From: Pseudomonas sp. L5B5
GTDB lineage: Bacteria; Pseudomonadota; Gammaproteobacteria; Pseudomonadales; Pseudomonadaceae
Assembly: GCF_020520285.1 (NCBI RefSeq)
Contig: NZ_CP084742.1
Coordinates: 992,001-1,056,000 of the forward strand
Direction: 5' to 3'
DNA: 64,000 nucleotides
Below the pieces are notes generated by a model that was given only the letters and a program-made list of their open reading frames with translations, did no database searches and had not been told where the DNA came from. How positions within the stretch are numbered: position 1 is the first letter of the stretch; each line of letters begins with the position of its first letter. Below are positions 8,353-16,570 of the stretch, one piece after another. Position numbers and translations under genes: made by a program.

Positions 8353-8583
8353 ATGTCCAGCTCATCCGCTCAGCTCACTGATAACCCTCCACCAACGGTC
8401 GAGCGCCATATCATGCGCCGCGATGAAGTCGAGCGGAAAACCGGTTTTAAGCGTGCACACATCTACAATTTGATGAAGGAAGGCAAATTCCCTCAGGCCA
8501 AACGCATCGGAATGCGCGCGGTCGGCTGGGACTCGCTGGAGATCGAGCGGTGGATCGTTGAGCGCCTAGGTCAACAGGCCTAA
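8353..8583 (+). CDS. alpA: AlpA-family helix-turn-helix regulator
   Basis: A 76-residue MerR-like/AlpA DNA-binding protein. The helix-turn-helix is visible as RRDEVERKTGFKRAHIYNLM, followed by the typical wing KFPQAKRIGMRAVGWDSLEIERWI (residues about 48-71). AlpA-like proteins activate excision or integrase genes in P4-like elements; in this ICE class one is regularly placed just before parA. Translation starts at ATG 8353, with AGGAGT at 8339-8344 ahead. The stop is 4 bp before the parA start, so the two are co-transcribed. Confidence 0.82.
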   Translation: MSSSSAQLTDNPPPTVERHIMRRDEVERKTGFKRAHIYNLMKEGKFPQAKRIGMRAVGWDSLEIERWIVERLGQQA

Positions 8584-8587
8584 TGCC

Positions 8588-9415
8588 ATGCGTGTGGTAT
8601 CGGTAGTTTCCACCAAAGGTGGAGTAGGTAAAACCACTGTAGCCGCTAATCTTGGTGGTCTGCTGGCAGATGCTGGCTTGCGCGTTCTACTGCTCGATAT
8701 GGATAGCCAACCCACCCTCTCCAGCTACTACTCCTTTGGCCAGAGAGCAGTCGCTGGTGCCTACGAGCTCATTGCATTCAATGAAACAACACCTACGCAG
8801 ATTATTTCGCGTACTGTAATTACAAGGCTAGACCTGATCATCTCCAACGACGATCAAGGCCGACTGAGCACCTTGCTGCTACATGCCCCTGACGGACGTT
8901 TACGACTGCGCAATCTGGTCGACAATTTCCGTCTCAATTATGACGTGCTCTTAATCGACACTCAGGGCGCACGCAGCGTGTTGCTGGAGATGGCCATACT
9001 GGCTTCTGACCTCGCCCTCTCTCCCATCACTCCGGAAATGCTCGCCGCCCGCGAACTGCACCGCGGTACTTTGAAGCTGATGAGAGAACTCGAGCCGTTC
9101 CGTCACCTGGGCATTCCACTACCCTCTTTGCGATTGCTACTGAACCAGGTGAATACCATTCGATTGGACACACGGATGATCATCTGTGGTCTTCGCAATA
9201 CCCTCGCTGAGGCTACCAACACCTCGGTTTTAGACACTGTAATTCCCGACCGGGTGGCCTACCTCAATGCAGCCACGCTCAGCTTGCCCGTTCACCGGAT
9301 TGATTCGCGCCAGACACGTCAACGACGCTCACCATCAGCGCTGGAAACCATGCAGGCACTGGCCATCGAGTTGTTTCCGGAATGGCGCGAAGCGATCTCT
9401 AAGGTGACCGGGTGA
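8588..9415 (+). CDS. parA: ParA-type partition ATPase (Soj)
   Basis: A deviant Walker-type ParA/MinD ATPase of 275 residues. The P-loop STKGGVGKTTVAANLG spans residues 7-22, the LLLDMDSQPTLSSYY switch follows near 37, and LLIDTQGARS near 120 is the Walker B region. In PAPI-1-like elements the Soj homologue is needed to keep the excised circle stable. It is followed by a small gene and then by parB, an arrangement typical of the ICE. Intact and of usual length. Confidence 0.92.
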   Translation: MRVVSVVSTKGGVGKTTVAANLGGLLADAGLRVLLLDMDSQPTLSSYYSFGQRAVAGAYELIAFNETTPTQIISRTVITRLDLIISNDDQGRLSTLLLHAPDGRLRLRNLVDNFRLNYDVLLIDTQGARSVLLEMAILASDLALSPITPEMLAARELHRGTLKLMRELEPFRHLGIPLPSLRLLLNQVNTIRLDTRMIICGLRNTLAEATNTSVLDTVIPDRVAYLNAATLSLPVHRIDSRQTRQRRSPSALETMQALAIELFPEWREAISKVTG

Positions 9416-9514
9416 GAGGGGTTTGATGAAGCGAATCAACCAGCCAGCATTTCTCACTCAATCATTGGGTTTGATCAACCTTAAGGCCAACAGTCGTTGG
9501 CTAGGAGTCTTCTG

Positions 9515-9724
9515 ATGTTGGATCAACTGCCCATCATCGCTCCACGCTCTACTCAACCACACCACCCGCCTTGCGAGGAGTATTGCACCGTAGTCTTTCG
9601 CCTGCAGGGTGAGCGCTCAGCCATGGGGTGGTTCCTCGCGGAGCTTTCCCGACACTTCGAAAGCTCGGGTACTGCCGAGACCATCCAGTTCGAGGTCGGT
9701 GACCATTTGCGCAATCGGCGTTAA
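9515..9724 (+). CDS. Small conserved ICE protein between parA and parB
   Basis: A 69-residue protein from ATG 9515, preceded by TAGGAGT at 9502-9508. The sequence (MLDQLPIIAP, then EEYCTVVFRLQG and AMGWFLAELSRHFE) has no motif known to me. Its position between parA and parB, with 14 bp to the parB start, is the main reason to accept it. The function is unknown. Confidence 0.6.
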   Translation: MLDQLPIIAPRSTQPHHPPCEEYCTVVFRLQGERSAMGWFLAELSRHFESSGTAETIQFEVGDHLRNRR

Positions 9725-9738
9725 CGGGGGTTGTTCAG

Positions 9739-11307
9739 ATGAAGAAGCTCAGTCAGGAGCAGATCACCGACAAGCTGCACCAGGACCACTTTCCTCGAGG
9801 TCCAGAACTGGAGCGGTTGTCAGATCCACTTACTGACACGCCTATGTTGGTCACACTGGAGGAGCTGCGGCCCTACGAACACAACCCACGCTTCATTCGT
9901 AACCCGCTTTATGACGATATCAAGGCATCGATCCGTGAACGCGGGCTGGATCAACCACCGCCGATTACCCGTCGCCCGGGCGAAACCTATTTCATAATCC
10001 GCAATGGAGGTAACACGCGCTTGGCGATTCTCGGCGAACTGTGGCAGGAAACCCGCGACGAGCGCTTCTTTCGCATTCATTGCCTGTTCCGCCCCTGGAC
10101 CAATGAAGTCAACACCCTGCTCGGCCATCTGGCCGAAAGCGACCTGCACGGCCAACTCACCTTTATCGAACGAGCTCTGGCCGTGGCCAAACTCAAAACG
10201 ATGCTTGAACCGGATGGAGCTGCCCTATCGCAACGAGAGCTGGCAAGACGTCTTGCCGCCGGAGGCTATCCAATTTCGCAGACGCACATCAGCCGAATGC
10301 TCGACACCCTTGAACACCTACTGCCCGCCATTCCACAAGTCCTGTATGCCGGGTTGGGTAAGCCCCAGATCGAACGCCTGATCGCTCTGCGTAGCCAAGC
10401 GCAACGAACCTGGAACCGCTATCCAACCGACACCCTAGCGTTCGCCGAGTTTTGGGTAGAGACCCTGGGCAACTTCGATGCTGACCCTGAATCCTTAGAT
10501 CTTGAGCAGATCCAAGACGAACTGCTCGAGCGCATGAGCCGCTTGCTCGGACAGTCCTACCGTATGTTGGCCCTGGAACTGAACGATACCCAACGAGTGA
10601 TCTCGACGCCTGGCGTTGAGAACAGCCATCCGCCAAGCGTTGATGAAGCCGCGGCAGGCTCCCCTTCCTCCGAGCCCCGCCTCCAACCCACAGAGACCAG
10701 AACCCGGGCTGAAACTGCGCGGGAGGAACTGCTCACAGCACCCGAAGCGAATGCTGTATCAGCAATCAGTCCTCCGTCACGCATTCAACAGATTCGCGAA
10801 CAGATCAATCGCGAGACAGCCACCGAAGCAGCATCGCTCATCGAAGCCTGCACGACCGACGACATCTGGGTCATTGCACCAGCACTGGATAGCCCCGAAC
10901 AACTGCGTTTAGCCATCGCCAAACTGGCGCGGGAAATGGCGGCCTATGCCGGACATCCAGAGAGCATCATCGATCAGCCGCTTGGCCTGGGCTTCGCTCT
11001 GGACATCGAACGGCTTGATTTCGCTGCACCAAGAGCGACCGGCGTTCACCTAATGCTCCTGGCTCTGTTGCGCGCTCAAGATGACGTGAATTGGGACGAT
11101 CGCAAGCAACTACCCTCAGCCCTGTTCGGGCAACTGTTGCTGGGGGTTTACCAAGTCCCCCTGCTAGACCGTCCCGTCATCGATGTAGGTCTCGAACGAT
11201 TGCCCGACAGTTTGTTAATCAAACTGTATCGTCTCATCCGCTTGGCCCGCCGCTTGATCGACTTAACGCTTGCCCCTGAAGACAACTCACCGGAGGAGCT
11301 GCCATGA
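9739..11307 (+). CDS. parB: ParB-family protein of the ICE (TIGR03764 type)
   Basis: A large ParB-like protein of 522 residues. A ParB/Srx nuclease-type domain occupies roughly residues 35-140 (TLEELRPYEHNPRF, YDDIKASIRERGLDQPP, FIIRNGGNTRLAILGELW), followed by a helix-turn-helix region (QRELARRLAAGGYPISQTHISRML). Residues about 290-350 are low-complexity linker, and a helical C-terminal domain ends the protein. I infer that it pairs with ParA in partitioning of the excised element. Its stop overlaps the next start (ATGA at 11304), so the genes are translationally coupled. Confidence 0.9.
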   Translation: MKKLSQEQITDKLHQDHFPRGPELERLSDPLTDTPMLVTLEELRPYEHNPRFIRNPLYDDIKASIRERGLDQPPPITRRPGETYFIIRNGGNTRLAILGELWQETRDERFFRIHCLFRPWTNEVNTLLGHLAESDLHGQLTFIERALAVAKLKTMLEPDGAALSQRELARRLAAGGYPISQTHISRMLDTLEHLLPAIPQVLYAGLGKPQIERLIALRSQAQRTWNRYPTDTLAFAEFWVETLGNFDADPESLDLEQIQDELLERMSRLLGQSYRMLALELNDTQRVISTPGVENSHPPSVDEAAAGSPSSEPRLQPTETRTRAETAREELLTAPEANAVSAISPPSRIQQIREQINRETATEAASLIEACTTDDIWVIAPALDSPEQLRLAIAKLAREMAAYAGHPESIIDQPLGLGFALDIERLDFAAPRATGVHLMLLALLRAQDDVNWDDRKQLPSALFGQLLLGVYQVPLLDRPVIDVGLERLPDSLLIKLYRLIRLARRLIDLTLAPEDNSPEELP

Positions 11308-11852
11308 GCCTCTCCTTTAACGTCCTCAACCAGGCCATGCTGACCCAGGTGCTGCATGAGCTGCGCCTGGGTAACCTGCAACGCTGCAAGGCACTTGGAC
11401 TGAGTGAGGACGACATCTATCTGTTGCAATCCTTACCGCCCACCACGCTGTCACACCTGGCCCATGCCACTGTGTCTTGGGTCGAGATCAAGATCGACTC
11501 GCCGGTACTACATCGGCTGATCGAGCAAGCCGAACGCGACGAGCAGAACGAACGGTTGATCAACCGAGCGCTCAAACTGGGTGCCAGCAGCACCATCATG
11601 TATCAATGCTTCGGCTTGGCGCATTCGGAAACCGCCTTGCGTCGCCGTCTGCTCAAGATAGAAACCCGCAAGGGTCGGCCTCAGAACTTGAGTGAAGCCC
11701 AGGAACATGCACTCTGGCAGCGATGGTGCCAACTACGCGCTCAAGACGGTACCGAGGATCAGCTCGACGCCATGATGATGCTGGCCGAAGAACAACAGAT
11801 CAGCTTGACCATCGTGTGGCAGCAAGTTGACCAGTACAGCGATGGAACATGA
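11304..11852 (+). CDS. DUF2857 (STY4526-like) ICE protein
   Basis: A 182-residue protein. The N-terminal part, rich in Leu and His (QAMLTQVLHELRLGNLQRC), and the ALRRRLLKIETRKGRPQNLS segment look like the DUF2857 family that always sits between parB and the STY4528 replication gene in SPI-7/PFGI-1-like elements. The segment LGASSTIMYQCFGLAHSETA could form a helix-turn-helix, suggesting DNA binding. It overlaps both neighbours by four bases. The function is not established. Confidence 0.8.
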   Translation: MSLSFNVLNQAMLTQVLHELRLGNLQRCKALGLSEDDIYLLQSLPPTTLSHLAHATVSWVEIKIDSPVLHRLIEQAERDEQNERLINRALKLGASSTIMYQCFGLAHSETALRRRLLKIETRKGRPQNLSEAQEHALWQRWCQLRAQDGTEDQLDAMMMLAEEQQISLTIVWQQVDQYSDGT

Positions 11853-13039
11853 ACACCGCCCCTTCCTCTCGCTGGCAACGTGTCCTGCAGCAATGTACCC
11901 AGCAACTGAGTGAGCGTTGGCCCGCACGCCCCGCCACTGAACATCCCTCCAACCAGGCACTACAAGCTGGTTTTCTGTTCAGCGGCCAGTCACACGAAGT
12001 CGTGCCGCGTCGGTTGCTTTTGGATAATCGGCTGACGCCGCTGGAGCGTAATGCCTGGCAAGTGTTTCGACTGATGCTCCAGGGCCAGGGCATGGTCACG
12101 CCACGCTACGAGGATTTACAGCCTTACCTGTCGAGCGTGCCCTACAGCGTATCAGCCTCTCGTGAAACCATTGCTCGGGTGTTGACGATGCTCAGGTTGA
12201 CGCGTTGGCTCAGTTTGGTGAGTCGCGGGCGCGATCAGCTCAGCGGACGCCTTCAAGGTTCTCTGTACGTTCTGCACGATGAGCCGTTAACTCCCGCCGA
12301 GGCCATGGAACTGGATCAGGATTACCTAGAGCTGGTCGGACATGCCCTCGGTCATGCGACCAAGGCCGTGCGCATTGTTGCTCAGCACGCTGTGGAAGAA
12401 ATCCGTCGGGACACGAACATTGATCGGGATCGGTTACCGACTCGGCTCGACGGTTGGGGCGAACATTGGACACAGCAAGGATTGGATCAGGCCACGCATA
12501 CCACTCTGCACGATTCCGAACTGGGGGAGGATCACTGCGTTCGGAATCGTGCAGGCCCTCGTTCGGATTCCGAACCGGGACTGAACACCAATGTTTCCGG
12601 CACCGTTCGGAATCCGAACGCCGCCGGTACTGTATTAAAAGAAAGTATTTGTACTGTACCGCGCGCGACCCCAGCGGTGGATAACCTGCTCTGGCCCACT
12701 CAACTGCACCTGAGCCCAAGCGAGCGTCAGGCCGTCGCTGTGGCGCTGAATAAGCTCAAATCTGCAGATCGGCAGGCGGTGCTCAACGAAGCGGGGGCAC
12801 GCTGTACAGCAGGAAGTGTCCGCAAGCCCGCGGCCTATCTGATGGGACTGATCCAGCGGGCGCTGAAAGGCGACTTTCATCCTTGGGCAGGTCAGGCCGA
12901 ACCGGTATCCATTGCAGAATCACCCTCACCTCCCCCCTCGCGACCATCTCGACAACAGGGCGAACCCGCTTCTGCCGTTGCCCAAGCCTGCCTGAATGAG
13001 CTGCGTCAACTGCGCGGCAAGCGCGGTGGAAGTCAGTAG
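11849..13039 (+). CDS. STY4528-family pathogenicity-island replication protein
   Basis: A 396-residue protein of the STY4528 family. The N-terminal part carries LFSGQSHEVVPRRLLLDNRLTPLERNAWQ, split here as two family signatures, then a winged-helix-like region (SVSASRETIARVLTMLRLTRWLSLVSRGRD, residues about 107-136). The C-terminus has LSPSERQAVAVALNKL and GSVRKPAAYLMGLIQRALKG. It is thought to act in replication of the excised element. A hypervariable, repeat-rich middle (about residues 219-257) is encoded by a set of palindromes described separately. It starts by ATGA overlap with DUF2857. Confidence 0.88.
   Translation: MNTAPSSRWQRVLQQCTQQLSERWPARPATEHPSNQALQAGFLFSGQSHEVVPRRLLLDNRLTPLERNAWQVFRLMLQGQGMVTPRYEDLQPYLSSVPYSVSASRETIARVLTMLRLTRWLSLVSRGRDQLSGRLQGSLYVLHDEPLTPAEAMELDQDYLELVGHALGHATKAVRIVAQHAVEEIRRDTNIDRDRLPTRLDGWGEHWTQQGLDQATHTTLHDSELGEDHCVRNRAGPRSDSEPGLNTNVSGTVRNPNAAGTVLKESICTVPRATPAVDNLLWPTQLHLSPSERQAVAVALNKLKSADRQAVLNEAGARCTAGSVRKPAAYLMGLIQRALKGDFHPWAGQAEPVSIAESPSPPPSRPSRQQGEPASAVAQACLNELRQLRGKRGGSQ
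12506..12619 (+). repeat. Cluster of TTCGGAATCCGAA-type palindromes inside the replication gene
   Basis: CTGCACGATTCCGAAC (12506-12521) and GTTCGGAATCGTGCAG (12539-12554) form a perfect 16-bp inverted repeat with a 17-base loop. Two 15-base palindromes follow at 12561-12575 (GTTCGGATTCCGAAC) and 12605-12619 (GTTCGGAATCCGAAC). All share the core TTCGGA..TCCGAA. They could be binding sites of the replication protein, RNA hairpins or an origin. Confidence 0.8.
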
Positions 13040-13063
13040 ATTTGATGCCAGTGGCATCAAATC
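13039..13063. promoter_or_regulatory. 25-bp perfect palindrome just after the replication gene
   Basis: GATTTGATGCCA and TGGCATCAAATC are perfect complements around a single central G at 13051. It begins at the last base of the replication gene stop codon. There is no T-run, so an operator for the next operon or an mRNA-protecting hairpin are both possible. About 200 bp remain up to the next start. Confidence 0.55.
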
Positions 13064-13261
13064 CATGGAGTTCCAATCGACGAACACGTCGGACCAAACT
13101 ATGAAATTTTTAGGGAACAATAGGGGAATCCTTCCCATGAAGATAGACGTCAGTTATTAGCCCCTTTTCACCAAACCGAACAGGCCGCATTCAGCTTTTT
13201 GGCTGCCCCTAACCCTCTTCTGTCGCAACGTTCCCGTCCAAGCTTTTGCGAGGACAATACC

Positions 13262-14017
13262 GTGGCCGATCACTACCAACTCAACCTGGGCTCGTTGCGC
13301 AGCAGCATCAGCCTGACCCTGCACACGCACCACGCCGCCCGAATCTGGCAAGGTCGAACTGCACGCGAAGGCGCTCACTCAATCATGGGGATGGCGGGCT
13401 ACATCAGTGTCACCAACCTAATCAAACAAACCGCCGCCCAGGACGATCCCTATGCCGATTGGGCCATCGTACAGCTCGAAGAAAAACTGACGCAGGCCAA
13501 GAACGGGATGCTGGAACTGACCCAGCAGCTGGATCGAATCAGGCAGGACCTGCCGACCCAGATAGATATGAGTGACAACCTCAACATTCACCCCGTCACT
13601 TTGCCGTTGTACATCGGCAGCCAGCTGGGTTTTCTGGCGGTCTACCTGCTGACCGACTACGACACCCTGGTACGCCGGACCCTATTGGCCCATCACACCG
13701 CGTTGATCGGTCGCAGGGACATGGAAGCCTGGATCGACGACGGTGCTCACTTGCTGCGCAGCTTGTTCGGCCAGGCGCAGCGTTATCGAAATGCCGGCGT
13801 CACCCGCGATGACATGGCGACCAACAACGCACGCGCCCTGGCGGCCATCGAGAAATTTGGACTCCCCCCCACGGACATCCTTGAAGGACATCACCGCTCC
13901 CAGTTTGCGCCGCCGATCATTCGTCAGGGAGCGATACCAGTAGATGCCCCTAACGACTCAGCCGAAGACCAGGGAGAGTCCTTTGTAACAGTGGAAGTAC
14001 CGGAGGACGATGCATGA
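13262..14017 (+). CDS. TIGR03761-family ICE protein (PFL_4669-like)
   Basis: A 251-residue protein from GTG 13262, preceded by GCGAGGA at 13248-13254; upstream in-frame codons at 13199 have no ribosome site. Signatures include LNLGSLRSSISLTLHTHHA near the N-terminus, RIWQGR, YADWAIVQLEEKL and YIGSQLGFLAVYLLTDYD. The family is always found in the replication region of PFGI-1-class ICEs and has an unknown molecular role. The stop overlaps the next start by four bases. The C-terminal 30 residues are acidic. Confidence 0.83.
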   Translation: MADHYQLNLGSLRSSISLTLHTHHAARIWQGRTAREGAHSIMGMAGYISVTNLIKQTAAQDDPYADWAIVQLEEKLTQAKNGMLELTQQLDRIRQDLPTQIDMSDNLNIHPVTLPLYIGSQLGFLAVYLLTDYDTLVRRTLLAHHTALIGRRDMEAWIDDGAHLLRSLFGQAQRYRNAGVTRDDMATNNARALAAIEKFGLPPTDILEGHHRSQFAPPIIRQGAIPVDAPNDSAEDQGESFVTVEVPEDDA

Positions 14018-14526
14018 ATCCCCTGCTCCCAGTTCAACCCATCGCTTTCGAAGTGCTGACACAGGATGCCTATCGACAACTCGAACACGCTGCCTCCCTA
14101 AAAGGCCTTTTAAGGCCCTTTAAGGGTAAGGGGGAGTTGGAGTACCTGGCGCAAATAGCGAAGGAGATCGAGGCGCAGTTACGTCATCTGATGGAGGTTT
14201 CCGTGCGGCAGGCAGCCCAGCCCCCTTTCTCACTGCTGAACATTCGATTGGTGTTGCAGAACACCAGCGCAGGCAGCAGTTTTTTGCGTTGGCGCACCCG
14301 TGATTTTACCCGCATGGGGGTTACGGTCTGGGAGCGCCAAGTCTCCCACAAAGCCTTGTCACAGGCCGTACGCGAGGGATTGCAGCGAATCGAATGCGAC
14401 CGCATTGCTCTGAACTTACAGATGAGTGTGGTGCATTCACTTTACCGCCAGGCCACGACCTGCGCGATCAAAATGGGCAGTGCCGAGCAGCTACTGCGCC
14501 AGTTCAAAACAGCAGTGGAGGTATGA
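14014..14526 (+). CDS. DUF3158-family ICE protein
   Basis: A 170-residue protein. The stretch LKGLLRPFKGKGELEYLAQIAKEIEAQL (residues about 29-56) and SSFLRWRTRDFTRMGVTVWE look like the DUF3158 family, found next to ssb in this ICE class. The gene overlaps TIGR03761 upstream and ssb downstream (ATGA at 14523), forming a tight translation unit. The biochemical function is unknown; a role in single-strand DNA handling is only a guess from position. Confidence 0.78.
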   Translation: MNPLLPVQPIAFEVLTQDAYRQLEHAASLKGLLRPFKGKGELEYLAQIAKEIEAQLRHLMEVSVRQAAQPPFSLLNIRLVLQNTSAGSSFLRWRTRDFTRMGVTVWERQVSHKALSQAVREGLQRIECDRIALNLQMSVVHSLYRQATTCAIKMGSAEQLLRQFKTAVEV

Positions 14527-14942
14527 CAATGAGCACTTTTTTTGTCGGCGAAGGCAACATCGGCAGTGCGCCAGAATTCCAGGAGTTTGCCTCAGGCAAT
14601 GACGAACCTCGATGCTTGTTGAGGCTGAATGTGTACTTCGACAACCCAGTACCGCGTGATGGTAGCTATGAAGACCGAGGTGGTTACTGGGCGCCGGTCG
14701 AGCTCTGGCACCGGGACGCCGAACACTGGAGCACGCTGTACCAGAAAGGCATGCGAGTGCTGGTCGAGGGCCGCACGGTGCGGGATGAGTGGGAGGACAG
14801 TGAAGAAAACACAAGGGTGACCTTCAAGATCGAAGCGCGCCGAGTTGGAATCCTGCCTCACCGGGTGCTCAGCACGGTCATGAAGGAACGCCCTGTTAAA
14901 CAAACGAGCCCCGAAAAAACCGATGACCAAAGCACAGCTTGA
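14523..14942 (+). CDS. ssb: Single-stranded DNA-binding protein of the ICE
   Basis: An OB-fold protein of 139 residues (137 if ATG 14529 is used). MSTFFVGEGNIGSAPEF at the N-terminus, LLRLNVYFDNP and GYWAPVELWHRDAEHW correspond to the strands of an SSB fold, and VLVEGRTVRDEWEDSEENTR to the later hairpin. It lacks the classical acidic DDDIPF tail and ends in a charged Lys/Asp/Ser stretch. It would coat the single strand made during conjugation or replication of the element. It is the last gene of the run of overlapping genes. A CGGCATaaaaaATGCCG hairpin follows at 14953-14969. Confidence 0.83.
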   Translation: MTMSTFFVGEGNIGSAPEFQEFASGNDEPRCLLRLNVYFDNPVPRDGSYEDRGGYWAPVELWHRDAEHWSTLYQKGMRVLVEGRTVRDEWEDSEENTRVTFKIEARRVGILPHRVLSTVMKERPVKQTSPEKTDDQSTA

Positions 14943-15208
14943 CGCAATTTCGGCATAAAAAATGCCGCCTTTCGTGAACCTTCAGGACGGTGGTCACTTA
15001 CCTTTCGTGTTGATCCGTCCTGCCTCCCAAGCAACAACGTGAAGAACAAACAGCTCATTGCGTTTTTAGCCGATGCCGAAACGAAAACAACCTCTATTTA
15101 GGTACTTTAGGTTCCGAATCAATCTCTCCAATGAAAGTGCAGCTGTACGCTGCCTGGAGGACGTGCCAAATCACCGCTTCAGCGCCCAAAGACAACATTC
15201 AACCTCGG
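14943..15208. other. Spacer after ssb
   Basis: About 266 bases with a small hairpin (14953-14969) and no gene. Canonical ICEs of this class have topoisomerase III (topB) after ssb; nothing of it can be seen here. Confidence 0.4.
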
Positions 15209-15466
15209 TCAGTGCACCATCAGTGGCAACAGACCTCCCTCTAACTCGGTTAGGGGCTGTCCGACCTCTCGGGCCAAGGCAACGCCCGTCGCCATCCAGA
15301 TTTGCCCCAACTCATTGAAAGCCTGCAGGTGGGCTGGATGTTCGTTGAGCCAATGGACAAGGCTGTTGAAGTGCTCAGGATTTTCAGGGAAATCATGAAT
15401 GCTGATGAACAACTCCATTGTCCTGTCCCAAATCTCATCCGTACCGTTTTTACTCTTCTCTTCCAT
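15209..15466 (-). CDS. Small protein resembling a FecR/DUF4880 N-terminal domain
   Basis: An 85-residue protein. The segment NSLVHWLNEHPAHLQAFNELGQIWMATG (residues about 34-61) follows the pattern W-x-x-x-P-x-H-x-x-A-f-x-x-l typical of the DUF4880 domain at the N-terminus of FecR-like anti-sigma regulators. No membrane segment or FecR periplasmic domain follows, so this is a stand-alone cytoplasmic version. It diverges from the XRE gene at 15655, suggesting a two-gene regulatory pair. It is on the strand opposite to the rest of the module. Confidence 0.55.
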   Translation of the reverse strand: MEEKSKNGTDEIWDRTMELFISIHDFPENPEHFNSLVHWLNEHPAHLQAFNELGQIWMATGVALAREVGQPLTELEGGLLPLMVH

Positions 15467-15654
15467 GCGCAGCGTTTCCTCTGATTCACCTAATCAACTC
15501 ATCCATTCTCACTGACCATCCCGACCACTAAATCCCTGGGGAATCGAAGCAGCGTCGCGATGAACGGATATTTCAGTCATGATAACAACCCAAAGAGTCG
15601 ATACTCAACCTTAAAGGATGTTCATGTCAGCGAGTCTTTGCTCAACCATTCGGG

Positions 15655-16017
15655 TTGAACTGGAGAACTCAACCTTTGGCACATAGACATCCAACCCAAG
15701 TCCAAATCGGACGCATGATCGCGAAGCACCGAACCGAGCGTAATCTGACTCAGGAAGAAGTTGCGGAGCGGATGGGAATCGGCAGTGAAGCCATATCGCG
15801 ACTGGAGCGGGGTGTGGTGGAGTTGTCCGTTATCAAGCTGATGCAACTGGCGGAAATTTTCGACTGCCGAATGGACGAGCTGCTCACCGAGTCAAGCAAT
15901 CGCCCCATCGATCAAGCCAACATGATCTCCGGTCTGTTGAGTGACCTGAAGGAAAACGACCGTGCCTTTATCCTGGCCACGGTGGAGCAATTGGCCGCTC
16001 ATCTCGGCAGCAAGTAA
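15655..16017 (+). CDS. XRE-family helix-turn-helix regulator
   Basis: A Cro/CI-type regulator. The helix-turn-helix is clear: IGRMIAKHRTERNLTQEEVAERMGIG, then AISRLERGVVELSVIKLMQLAEIF. A C-terminal tail of about 40 residues (RAFILATVEQLAAHL) probably dimerises. The open frame begins at TTG 15655 (120 residues); ATG 15715 would clip the first helix, so the start is uncertain. In ICEs of this type, such XRE genes occur with a DUF4880-like partner; the targets are unknown. Confidence 0.8.
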   Translation: MNWRTQPLAHRHPTQVQIGRMIAKHRTERNLTQEEVAERMGIGSEAISRLERGVVELSVIKLMQLAEIFDCRMDELLTESSNRPIDQANMISGLLSDLKENDRAFILATVEQLAAHLGSK

Positions 16018-16570
16018 CCCTTTTTACTGCCATTTGATCCAGGGAGTGCTACGGGCTTCTTTACCTTGACGTCGCCCCGCCTTCCTTGCTGTAGTACCCT
16101 TGGATCATCGCCAACGGCGGCCCAAGACCGACTCGCTCCGGGTAGCTCGGTCGGACTCCCTGAGTTCGGAGCCCTCTCCTCTAGAGAGTTTTATTCCTAT
16201 TTGTGCTCGACCAGGTCGGGGTGGCGGATGACCCCTGTTGCCTCTAACAGGCAATAGCGGTCATCCGCTGCGGCGACCGCCTTCAGTCCCGGCGCCCACC
16301 GGGGAAACACTGGGCACCCTTTGTGCGCGGATGCGTGCCAGCAGCTTTCGATCCAGGCCACGACAAGGGTCGGTTGGTGACTCATGGCGCAGTTAAACCA
16401 AGTTTTACGAGGCACTTGTCGACTGCGTCTGACCACCAAAGGTGGCTGTTATCTTCCTCGCCTGGCTCACCGCCAGGCCCACTCTTCACTTTCTTCTGTC
16501 CACCAACTGCCATTGTATTCTGGCCATAAAAAATCGAGTTACAGCGCCTTGACGCCCCCCTGTGACGGGC
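16018..16570. other. Long gene-free region ahead of the structured leader
   Basis: About 550 bases without any convincing gene on either strand. It contains GACCGA...TCGGTC pairing near 16117-16146 and a block GCGCCCACCGGGGAAACACTGG (16293-16312, shown in part) that resembles the G/C block in front of other ICE genes here. It may be the eroded remains of a deleted gene with its leader (topB is missing from this position). Confidence 0.4.

Noticed and set aside
12506..12619. CRISPR-like array.
   Set aside because: Repeats are palindromes of unequal spacing inside an open gene, with no spacers of constant length and no cas genes.
16197..16439. 80-codon minus-strand frame in the leader region.
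   Set aside because: No resemblance to ICE proteins, no ribosome site, and the DNA looks structured rather than coding.
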